A DNA stretch of 64,000 nucleotides from Apostichopus japonicus. Lineage: Eukaryota; Echinodermata; Holothuroidea; Aspidochirotida; Stichopodidae. A model generated the notes under the pieces. That model was not told where the DNA came from, did no database searches, and saw only the letters and a list, made by a program, of their open reading frames with translations. Position numbers and translations under genes: made by a program. This document shows, one piece after another, positions 13,502 to 22,135 of this stretch (the first letter of the stretch is position 1; each line of letters opens with the position of its first letter). The stretch lies in NCBI RefSeq assembly GCF_037975245.1, contig NC_092573.1:3474501-3538500 (forward strand), read 5' to 3'.

Positions 13502-15018
13502 ATATATATATATATATATATGTAATATATATATGTTATTGAAATAAGAACTTTTGAACTTTTGATATAAAAAAAGAATTTTTTCCCCTGTTGTTTACGA
13601 ATTTCAGATGTTCGTGGACTGAAGGACCCACATCAGATAGAACATTTGCAGGACCAGGCACAAATCATGCTGGCTCAACATGTTAGGGTACAACAAACTC
13701 AACACCAGACAAGGTACGTTAATAAACTTATCATATCACAATATAAATCACACCAGGCTTGGTGACCTCAATGTGTTAGAGTAGAACCATATACAGATCA
13801 TGCTGGTATAACACACCAGGGGACAAACAGGCAACACGAGGTAAACTGATTTTTTTGGGGGTTGTTGGGGGGGGGGGGTTAAATATAAAATATTGTCATC
13901 TCTTATTTACGGAGTCTTTAAGGTGCTTAGATATTGAAATATTGCAGGGAATTATCTCATTATCTAAACATATCGATATTATACATGGAATATTGACACA
14001 TATTTAAATATGGATATTAACATTATGATATTCAAATACAAGATTTCAATATCTTGCATTAAGATATTGAAATATAAAGATACCAGATATTAATATCTAA
14101 ATATCTTAGCATTAAAATCTTGAGATAGAAAGAAGTAATTAAATATCTAGCCATGAACAATATCAATGACATATCAATGTGTAAGTTCTTAATATCTTGA
14201 TACCTGACATTTAAATATTTACAATCTCAGCAGTTCAACATCTCAATGTAACGTTAGGAGCTCCGTACTTCGATACTCCGTATATCTTGGGAGGGAGGGG
14301 GGGGGGGTGGAAAAGGAAAAAGTATTTTTTTTAATTTTAAAATTGAATTAAATCACATATGTTTTTTTAAATTAATTTCAATGAGATCATAAGAATGAGG
14401 TCTTAAGAATCCAAATGGCCTGAATAAACATACATATATACACCTGCCATCAAAAACAAACCGGCTTTATGACATGACACCACCATCCAGGTACTGCTTG
14501 TATGTAATAAACATGAGCGGATATAAGATTTTTAAGTAAGGAAAGTTGTGGCCCATGTTTCATTGAAGTCGACTACCAAAATGTGAGCCCTCTCCACAAA
14601 GAAAATATTTAGCCTCTGAAATGCTGCATTCCGAGGTAACTATTTTTTTTTTGTGGATTGAAATAAAGAGGTCGGGGAGTAAATACCCCATTCTGAAGTT
14701 CGCCACCCACCCTCCCTGATAAAATGATAACTTTATTTAATCAAAATAAAACAAAACGATTAGCAAACTGTTTATCCACTAGAAAGCCATGTGTTAGAGA
14801 ATTCTAAAGCCTCTGAAGAAGATCCTGCTATAGGATCGGAACGCCAGGCCCACTTACTCTTTACACAACTTTATTTTTTCAACAGATTTGGAAGACTGCT
14901 CTTACTGCTGCCCTCCCTACGTTTAGTCGACTCCGAGAAGGTGGAGCGTTTATTCTTTCGTTGTACGATAGGTAACACTCCGATGGAGAGACTGCTCTGC
15001 GATATGTTCAAGAGTTAA
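8186..15018 (+). CDS. NR2E3: Photoreceptor-specific nuclear receptor (NR2E3/PNR family), 5' partial gene, seven exons
   Basis: Nuclear receptor transcription factor of subfamily NR2E; vertebrate NR2E3 acts in photoreceptor nuclei, so the retinal role is family knowledge only. Join 8186-8318, 9344-9447, 10216-10434, 11040-11251, 12371-12617, 13608-13713, 14886-15018. Every intron has GT/AG borders and phases agree, giving 383 complete residues plus one split first codon. Zinc finger 1 is at about residues 9-29 with CNGC in the P-box. Finger 2 starts at residue 45 and has six residues between its first two cysteines, as in PNR. The hinge is at about 79-140, the conserved block [18 protein letters not shown] at about 134-151, the ligand-binding domain at about 190-383, and the C-terminal AF-2 helix is LLCDMFKS. 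It aligns over its whole length with my memory of vertebrate NR2E3 (about 410 aa), so roughly 40-50 N-terminal residues and the start are missing. They are upstream or unrecognised. TLX (NR2E1) is the nearest alternative and fits less well. Confidence 0.97.
9344..9447 (+). CDS. NR2E3: NR2E3 exon B: second zinc finger
   Basis: The acceptor is TTATCTTTCAG and the donor GTAAGA. The exon encodes the second finger: [24 protein letters not shown], then LETGMNKD. Six residues between the first two cysteines, instead of the usual five, is a PNR trait. [12 protein letters not shown] is the dimer/DNA-contact half shared by most nuclear receptors. The exon ends one base into an alanine codon. Confidence 0.97.
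10035..10130 (+). pseudogene. Decayed tandem copy of NR2E3 exon C
   Basis: About 95 bases match the beginning of exon C (10216 onward) with roughly eight substitutions and one inserted A, about 90% identity by eye. The conserved start reads [12 protein letters not shown]. The inserted base then shifts the frame and the next in-frame codons reach TGA. The base pair just before the copy is AT where the real exon has the acceptor AG, so splicing here is not expected. Similarity also extends into the pyrimidine-rich intron upstream. Similarity is lost after the shared CTCATGACGTC. This is a partial tandem duplication with 181-bp spacing. Confidence 0.85.
10216..10434 (+). CDS. NR2E3: NR2E3 exon C: hinge and start of ligand-binding domain
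   Basis: The acceptor is TTTTTTTTCCAG and the donor GTACGC. It opens with (A)[10 protein letters not shown], the T/A-box extension just after the zinc fingers that is typical of PNR. About 40 low-complexity hinge residues follow, then [19 protein letters not shown], a block nearly identical to vertebrate NR2E3. The exon contains a perfect TGACGTCA palindrome at 10298-10305. A damaged copy of its first ~95 bases sits 181 bp upstream. Confidence 0.95.
11040..11251 (+). CDS. NR2E3: NR2E3 exon D: ligand-binding domain, helix 3 region
   Basis: The acceptor is CATTTTACAG and the donor GTAGGA. It encodes a serine/threonine/proline-rich linker ([12 protein letters not shown]), then [14 protein letters not shown] and [15 protein letters not shown]. 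The last part is the conserved helix 3 to helix 4 signature of NR2E ligand-binding domains. The exon ends on a codon boundary. A perfect TGACGTCA lies at 11068-11075 inside the coding sequence. Confidence 0.97.
12371..12617 (+). CDS. NR2E3: NR2E3 exon E: central ligand-binding domain
   Basis: The acceptor is CATTTTTCAG and the donor GTAGGT. It begins [19 protein letters not shown] and continues through helices 5-8 to [17 protein letters not shown]. An insert around [17 protein letters not shown] occupies the position where vertebrate NR2E3 is also variable. A dense G-tract begins about 60 bases downstream of the donor. Confidence 0.97.
13445..13535. repeat. (TA)n microsatellite before NR2E3 exon F
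   Basis: About 90 bp of TA repeat with a few TGTAATA interruptions, ending about 70 bases before the exon F acceptor at 13607. Confidence 0.97.
13608..13713 (+). CDS. NR2E3: NR2E3 exon F: ligand-binding domain helices 9-10
   Basis: The acceptor is GAATTTCAG and the donor GTACGT. It encodes (D)[18 protein letters not shown], then [16 protein letters not shown], matching the GLKDP...LQDQ segment of the family. It joins in phase with exons E and G. A weak copy of its 3' half appears downstream at about 13761-13840. Confidence 0.96.
13761..13840 (+). pseudogene. Possible relic of NR2E3 exon F
   Basis: The segment contains ATCATGCTGG, then AACA, GACAA and CAACAC blocks in the same order as the 3' half of exon F. 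It ends at a GT-containing donor-like site (13841, GTAAAC). AGTAGAACCAT parallels ATAGAACATT of the exon. In-frame stops are present, so it cannot encode the exon's peptide. Similarity is patchy, perhaps 60-65%, and chance cannot be ruled out without an alignment. Confidence 0.45.
14886..15018 (+). CDS. NR2E3: NR2E3 exon G: dimer helix and AF-2, stop codon
   Basis: The acceptor ends TTCAACAG. The exon encodes (R)[18 protein letters not shown], then [18 protein letters not shown] and the C-terminal AF-2 helix LLCDMFKS, with stop TAA at 15016-15018. The open frame extending upstream to 14791 is intron read-through: its sequence has no family similarity and the acceptor at 14885 is clear. Confidence 0.97.
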
Positions 15019-15790
15019 TAAGAAGAAGCTAGTCCCATCTCAAAGTCGTAAGCAACACGCTTCGACATCCATCTATATACCTAAGGGCATGGAGATGATA
15101 TCCACCGATATCTACCCTTTTTCTAAATGTTTGTCAGTTATAGAGGATTCCTCATCTTAAATACTTAATATCTTGTCATTCTAAGGCGGTTAACTATCGA
15201 CGATGTATGCATAATCTATATGGCTTTGAGGGTAGTGTTGTAATAAGGTGTATCAATTACATTATGTTCTAAGCTACGGGGTTACTTTACAAAAACCATC
15301 TTCGCTTATATGGAGATGTATAAGCTATTATTCTGGCAAAGATCAACTTAATTCAGTGGGATATTATATCTGAGTTAAGTAATCAGTCTTGAAAGATTTT
15401 CAAATCGAAGGTATAGGCTCTCTCTATATACAAACACATTTGATCTGACGGTCGCATGATATTGACTTTCTCTGACGTCACAATGACGAAAAGTCTGTAA
15501 TGCCAAGAATGCATTATACACCCAAAATGGCTGCCTGAACAATGTGGCATTCTTTCTTTCATTTTTCATCAGAGTATAACTACTTAGAAGAAAGTATCGG
15601 TGAATCAGAAAAAAAAGAAATGTAATTCCTCATAGTGGAGGTTATATCCATGTGCGAGTTGATGTCATATATAACCTTCTATTAAAGTAAAAACGATTAT
15701 ATTTAATTTGCCTAATAGTTAGGAACTGATGTATTAAAATTAAAACGAGTCAGTCTATATATCAAAATTGTTTACTTTTGTTTACAATTA

Positions 15791-15796
15791 AATAAA
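15791..15796 (+). terminator. Candidate polyadenylation signal of NR2E3
   Basis: First canonical AATAAA on the + strand after the stop, about 770 bases downstream. ATTAAA variants occur near 15733. The interval 15019-15790 has no other recognisable content except a TGACGTCA at 15473-15480 and would be the 3' UTR. Transcript data are not available here, so the site is only a candidate. Confidence 0.4.
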
Positions 15797-15883
15797 ATCA
15801 CGGGTCAGCTTAGTTATGTCTGAATAACAAGCCTACCCTGAAAAGTCGACATGTTACCATAACAACACAGTGCAAGTTCAAAG

Positions 15884-15958
15884 GGTGGATCCAGAATTGG
15901 GGGGAGGGGTTGGCCCTGGGGTCGTTGAAGCCAACTCTTGTGTAGGGGGTCTTTTCCC
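15884..15958. repeat. Candidate dispersed-repeat fragment (GGATCCAGAATTGGGG type)
   Basis: GGGTGGATCCAGAATTGGGG followed by G-rich sequence. A similar arrangement with CGTATCCAGGAT and a C-tract occurs at 27555-27604. Both look like ends of a dispersed element. The family was not identified. Confidence 0.3.
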
Positions 15959-16050
15959 GCAAACAATATACGTCAGACGGAGCATCGGATAACTATATAT
16001 TTATATATATATATATATATAAATAAATATATATATATATATATATATAT

Positions 16051-16151
16051 GTTAGGGTGTCCGCGTACAGAGCGGGAGGCCCGGGTTCGAATCCCGGTGG
16101 AGGCTGGAAGTTTTTTCACTGTTCTTGATTTTCCAACTCATTACGATTTTC

Positions 16152-16152
<1 letters not shown>
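16051..16152 (+). mobile_element. 5'-truncated tRNA-derived SINE between (TA)n arrays
   Basis: GTTAGGGTGTCCGCGTACAG is the D-arm/A-box part, and CCGGGTTCGAATCCCGG (16081-16097) is a perfect T-arm and B-box. A short body of about 50 bases (16106-16152) leads into a (TA)n tail (16153-16190). The 5' acceptor half is missing and is replaced by another (TA)n array (15993-16050). Confidence 0.65.
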
Positions 16153-16190
<38 letters not shown>

Positions 16191-16192
<2 letters not shown>

Positions 16193-17969
16193 ATAGATGT
16201 CTGTATATAGTCAACCGCAAAGTTAATCACGAAGTAAAATTTATTGCAGAGTTCGGACACAATCCGTTATCCCCGGTAGTCATCAGTCTAACGCCATGTT
16301 TTCTTATAGCTTGTGTGCCCCTTAATTTATTATATGTTTTGGTCCAAAGTTGAAGATGACTCTTTGATAGTGTAACGGAACTCTTGTCGTTTTACATCGC
16401 AAAATCATGCGGTTAGGTAGGTAGGAGCCATTAGCTAAGTTTAACTGTCATCGCTACTATGTTTTTTTTTTCATGACTAATGACATAATTGTCTGTAATT
16501 TGACTCTTAATGGTTAAAGAATACTCTATCTCCTTTTATAATCGTCTATAATCTCTATATATATTTCACTATCACTTAACAGTTTTGGCATTTTCACTTC
16601 TCACAAATTCTCGGGCACAATTCTTAGCAATTCGAGAAAAAAAATGCTCGTTATATTTCACAACATTTCAAAACTATTCAAAGCTAATTTGTAGGCCTAA
16701 CTCATCATAATATTATAATCTAATCTAATTTGCATGTATCACTCTGACTCGAAATTAAATGTTTCCTTCAGCTGTGTCTACATAATCGAATAAATACGCT
16801 ACGGTCATACCAGCCGATTGTAAAAAGTGCTGGGGTGGCATGGGGGGTTGGAAATTGAAGGGTACGCGCGGTCCTTCAGATAGCGTTTGCCGGGAACAAA
16901 TGCAAAAATGATGCCGTTGAATAAACTAGAGAACAGTGGGATGTATATGGTATTGTGCTAGTAATAAAAATCAAACCAGATGCTTTGAAGCGGATATTTC
17001 ATCTATATTTACTTTTTTTACTATTTATTTTTTAAAGTTTACACTTCAGTTTAATAACAATGTTATGGATATTTACAAAGAACAGTCTCCTATTGTCTCA
17101 TAAGACAATTTGTAAAAGAAACAGTGACGTTTGCTCAAACGTTTGCATAATTTCATATCATTCGCATAAAACACCGTACACTATACTTAAGTTAATACTG
17201 ATTGTTTTCCAGGCATATTATTACAAAAATACGAATCAAATACAGTTTGTGTTTTGTGCTTAAACAGAATATGGATCACAACATATAATTTTGAATTACA
17301 TATTTAAATTATCTTTACTTGCTCATATTTAGACAAGGACATTCATACGTATATCACCTGACTTGACGAATTATCTTCTTAAAAATTATCTGAGTAAATA
17401 ATTATTGAAACATACTTCTAACATGTTTATATAACTGACCCCCTTTAACTAAAAATCCAAACCTTTGTAATAGCTAGACGCGTCATCAACTTTAAGTTTA
17501 GGATAAATTAACTTGGTTGATCCAAAACCGTAACGGATTTTTGTTCTTCCATTTCCATATACAGTGCCATGAAAAATTAATTAAAACACATGACTTCTTA
17601 CCGTGTGTAAAGTCTTATTTTGCAGAAATTATAAGTAAAATGGCATCTTGTGCAGCGAAAAGTGAAAGTGCCAAATAGGCCAGAAGAAATTAAACCCTTC
17701 AGAATCACCCCAGGGGGATTGTATTAAAATTCCATTTCCGTGACTTTAACGTTGTATTCATACCGTTAAATGTGTTGAATTTGTGGTATATGATCCTGTT
17801 ATGTGTCTTTGAATAATTTTAAGCATTTTAAACGTGGATCAAAGTACCTTGCAAGCCTGTGTTGTTCTAGTCAACTTTAGCATCCCTAAGGGTGAGTTAT
17901 AGCTTTTAAAGGAGAGGATTAATAAGCCAGCATCGTACGGACGGGGATACAAATTTAAAGATGGATTGA
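16191..17969. other. Intergenic, no gene recognised
   Basis: AT-rich DNA between the SINE/TA region and the 75-bp minisatellite. Small open frames (for example 17060-17263) have no recognisable similarity. A G-rich patch lies at about 16830-16850. Confidence 0.6.
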
Positions 17970-18262
17970 GACAGGTCATAGCTATAAAAGACAGGACAAT
18001 ATGGCTAGTATCCTACAGACGAGAAGGAACCTATAGATGGACAAGGACAGATCATAGCTATACAAGACAGGACAATAGGCTAGTATCCTACAGACGAGAA
18101 GGAACCTATAGATGGACAAGGACAGATCATAGCTATACAAGACAGGACAATAGGCTAGTGCCCTACAAACGAGAAGGAACCTATAGATGGACAAGGACAG
18201 ATCATAGCTATACAAGACAGGACAATAGGTTAGTCCCTACAAACGAGAAAGAATATAGATGG
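17970..18262. repeat. 75-bp minisatellite, about four copies
   Basis: The unit contains GACGAGAAGGAACCTATAGA, recurring at 18018, 18093, 18168 and, mutated, 18242, so the period is 75 with one 74-bp unit. Because 75 is divisible by three, open frames run through it on both strands (17966-18277 + and 18215-17982 -), repeating a 25-residue unit. I read these as products of the repeat, not genes. Confidence 0.9.
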
Positions 18263-18277
18263 AGTAATGAGACGTGA

Positions 18278-21200
18278 TGTTTAAATATAGAAGGCATGGT
18301 AGTAATAATTAGTGAGTTTCAAATGTTGTTAAACATGTTACAACTAGATGGAATATTTATCATTCCTGTTATATTAAACCTACCAAGTAATATTACTCGA
18401 TTATATTACTTCCGTAGTCCTGAGACTTCTTTCATTTAATGCTACTTACACGATGGAAGATGTATGTACCATTTGTTACATGAGGACGGCGATTGGGGGG
18501 GGGGGAGGGGAAGTAAACAGGGTACCATATCAAGTTAATTTATTTGGTTATGTTTCTGTTCAAGTAAAAACTGATCATATTAAATTTCACATGTTGAAGC
18601 AGCCTTGTTGGTTTAAATATCCACACATTATGCATTTATCTGTTCATGAAATCGCCAAACGTATTTATTTTTAGGATTATTAAAACTGTTGATAATTTAG
18701 AGGGGGCTATCCAAGTCAATTAAAGTTGACCGGTATTGTCTGTATGGAAAGCCAATTGTTACTTTGTGTCTCTGTTTGACTCACGCTCTGTGTAACGGAT
18801 AGTGCAATGTGTCTTTTTTATTGTCTAATGTATATTGTAGTGTTGGTTTATTCGCTCTGAGATCTTACACAGCACTATGAGTTATGTAACATTCCATTTC
18901 TTTGCTGGACTAAGCGATCTTAAAATCTGATTCATTTTTACTTCATTGAGTGAAAGGGTGGTGATCTTTACGAGATTGAAATTGTAAATTTAGGTTTAGA
19001 ATAGATTGAAATCCTTTACCAGATTGGAAAAGCGGTCACTCCAGATAATTATTATCATATTAAATACTCGCAAAGAGTGACTTATTATCACTCTTAATAA
19101 TTTTAAATTGAAAACATTCAACGTTGTCATGACGACAGCAGTATTTATTGATGTACAAACATATTCACTACCTTCTTATGTACATATGTACGAACAGATA
19201 ATAAAGACAATTTGTTAATAATTCTTACTGTCTTCGTTTTTCTTTATGTGTGTTAACCGTCTATTATAGTATAGAAGACCAACGGTGGCACATCAGCCTG
19301 AGAATTGGAAAGACTACAGGGCTTGTTGGAAATGGAGTAGTCGAGGGGAGGGGAGGGGGAGGGGAGTTAGGGTTGCCATAAACCTCACGGCCCGGGTAAA
19401 ATAGAAGACTCGGTAAATTATGAGATAAAAAATAATGTTCACATTATGTTCTTTAAGTAAAATGGAAACATAAAAAAAATGGGCCCGGTGACATATTTTT
19501 GTCAAGGTCAGACCTGGCTTCCGAAGCCCCTGGTCGAGGCTGCGAGGGTTAGCGGACTTTGGAAAACGTTTTCGAGGAAAATGGAATAGCTTCTGCTTAC
19601 TTGACATGTTGTCTGACATTGTGTCTTGTTTCAATTAAACAACCGAAAGGATGTCATGAGCCAGTTCTAAATAATTTAGGTAACTTTCGATGATCAGATT
19701 TTGGATAGAAAATATGAACTATAATCACTCGAAAGGCTCTTGAATTCATGTTGGCTTAGGCTGCTCTCGAGGCATAAATCTCTGACCTACAAAATATGAT
19801 TGATTTAGTTAAGAAAGCACTTTAGTTTGCATTAAAGTAGCGAGTTGTTAACCATGTCAAAACCAGTGGTGCAAGAGTTTCCTCATAAATTCAATGTACC
19901 GCTAATTCTTGCTATTGCAAACCGGTGGATTTTCTTCATAATCCGCCGTTCATTACATGAGAAGTTGTTGGGGACTGTTGTTGGGGAAGGTTTCTTTATT
20001 TTATCATTCATTTTTAAGTATGGCATCAACAAATGGTAATATAGTCAACGTAAACAGCAGCCAGATAATATTGTTTTGCTTTAGTATATACATCCATGCT
20101 CCTTGTCATCATAAACCATTTATTTATCTGGTATTAATGCTACCACACCTGTAATTTGACAGGATACCTTTTACCGGGTAGATTAGTTTACCTGGCAATT
20201 AACGCTATTACCTTTATCCTCGAAACATCGGGAAACTTTCTTTGGGAGTCCACCAGTTTTTCTCCAAAAAAAACCCTTTTTCTTTGCTCAAATCACTTTA
20301 TATGGTGAGTAAGATCTAACTAAGTCATATTGAAAGAAAGAAGACTCCATTTACAGACAACGATCTCGAAATAACGAAAGGAGGGCGCTATATTAGTTTA
20401 AGTCTTCATCTGGCTTGCCGACTTTTTTTTTTAGCTAAGCTAGAGGACCTTACACGGGGACATGATGACGACACTTTCGACCTTAAAGTCTCAATACGTG
20501 TTTGCTGATGAATTTCGGAAAACAACCTTCCGAAGTAGATTCAATGTTTCTTATTCTAAATGCACTCTGACCAGGTGGGTTTAATGGACCAAAGCTGTAG
20601 CAATCGAAAGAAAGAAATTTATTTTCTGTTGCCCTTATGGCGCGAACGACTTACCGTAAAATCACTGCGACCGCCCATATCAGCATGTTCATTACACAAA
20701 TGTAACCTATATGTACTCGTATCGTCCACTTTTTTGACCCAATTTATGGAGGAAACGTCTGAAAACACCTGTTTATTCATTGCAATGGAAGGAAATGACA
20801 CAATTTCGCAAGCTACATCGGTAAGACCGAAAGAAAGATACTATTCAAGAGAAGAGACCTAACACAGGCCAGCCACTACAGTGAAAGTAGTCCTAGGCCT
20901 AACGGTTTTAAACAAAACAAGATATTTGATTGGCGCATGATCTGTTGGGCGGGGCTTGCACATTTTGATTAAAGATTGTAGAATCTACGGACTCGTTAAT
21001 AAATCTGGCGAATTTTATTCAGCTCAAAATGTTTAATGACAGATAACTCAATAAAAATAATGAATATTGATATGAAAATTGCATAGAACGTTGTCATTTT
21101 CACTGAGCTTTTAGTACAGTAAGCTGTAAAAAGGTCCAAGTTTAAATTTGGCAAACACGTACTGACAGTCGGGAAGCTGACCTAGGGGTCACCGGAATTT

Positions 21201-21759
21201 ATGAAGCTTTGTTGACGTCACAAATTTTGAATTGGCAGCGGTAATCGTTCACTCAGACACGAGAAATAAATGTGTGTTGTTTTCTGTAAAATCTCATTCT
21301 AGGGTTTATTCAACCAGAAAACTAAGAAAAAAGGTTTCTGACTTACCACTAGCAATAAATTCGAACAGAATGACTCTCAGGAAAGCCGCTAAGTTACATG
21401 TGAAATTTAGGTCACGGCTGCTAAAGCCGTGGCGACCGGTCATGAAAACGACCCAAAAAATACTTAAAATATCAGAAAAACACCAAAGGTTCAGAAACAG
21501 TTCACACATAGAAACATCAGTCAAATATCACAGTCTGCTTGAAAACGACCGATCACAATTTATTTGACATGGCTCTACTTTGAACACAGTGTATGTGCCG
21601 GAATGCAACAACGCATAAGCGGTTTTAGCAGATATAAAAGGTTTATATAGGTTTTTGCTTGGATAAATCCATACCACAAATGAAAACATCCGTCAAATTC
21701 CAGTTTGCTAGAAAACAACCCGTCAAAATTCAGTCCACACAGCACCGAGTGACATATAG
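18278..21759. other. Intergenic, no gene recognised
   Basis: It holds a G-tract (18495-18510), GGGGA repeats (19343-19364), TGACGTCA (21213-21220), and a perfect CACGGCT/AGCCGTG mini-hairpin (21413-21431). A diverged direct repeat (about 21500-21560 and 21675-21735, both with GAAAACRAC-type cores) is also visible. Short open frames such as 20560-20862 are unrecognised. Confidence 0.55.
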
Positions 21760-22135
21760 GTGTGGGAGCCCAATTTGATTTGGGGGTGGGGGGGGGGGGG
21801 CTGTAACGACTTGCCCGAAAAATGTAACCAAACTTATTCGCGCGCTCCGCGCGCGTTCAACATTGTAATGTGCATATCATATAGGCATGCATCGGTTATT
21901 ACATCGCATGCCAATAGCATACATTCATTTGCCGTGTTATTACCCTTCCATATTGGTTATAATTATTGGGAAGTCGTAACAATAATAATGATCATAATAA
22001 TATCAGCTTAACCATTGAAAAACACATTGCAAATTATTTTTCTTTCAGTAGGTGCCCGAAAAAATTCTCAGCATATTGCCCGAATTTTCACAACATTTTT
22101 TCGTTGGGGGGCTGCAGCCCCCCCCCCCCCCCCGC
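21760..22135. mobile_element. Putative non-autonomous element bordered by poly-G and poly-C
   Basis: The left end has TGGGGGTGGGG and a long G run, then CTTGCCCGAAAAATG. The right part repeats GTGCCCGAAAAAAT and TTGCCCGAATTTT before GGGGGGCTGCAGCCCCCC and a long C run (about 22085-22131). A CG-rich palindromic core GCGCGCTCCGCGCGC lies at about 21841-21855. Recurrent TGCCCGAA motifs and matching G/C ends suggest a dispersed repeat, but only one copy is in the window. Confidence 0.4.

Larger units (their letters stand above)
12618..14885 (+). other. NR2E3 introns between exons E and G
   Basis: Intron 12618-13607 carries an interrupted G-tract at 12679-12706 and a (TA)n array just before exon F. 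Intron 13714-14885 carries the possible exon F relic, a G-tract at 13856-13878, an A/T-rich stretch at about 13925-14240 that repeats ATATTGA/AATATCT-type motifs, and another G-tract at 14282-14308. Confidence 0.75.

Noticed and set aside
14791-15018. 75-residue open reading frame with its own ATG
   Set aside because: The first part is intron read-through; only 14886-15018 is exon G of NR2E3, shown by the acceptor and the phase fit.
16051-16106. Functional tRNA gene
   Set aside because: The T-arm is perfect but the acceptor 5' half is missing and the sequence runs into a SINE body and (TA)n tail.
17966-18277. 103-residue repetitive protein, and its 77-residue antisense counterpart
   Set aside because: They arise because a 75-bp minisatellite has a period divisible by three; no start context or family similarity supports a gene.
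21232-21567. 111-residue basic open frame
   Set aside because: It opens only from a TTG, has no recognisable domain and overlaps a diverged direct repeat.
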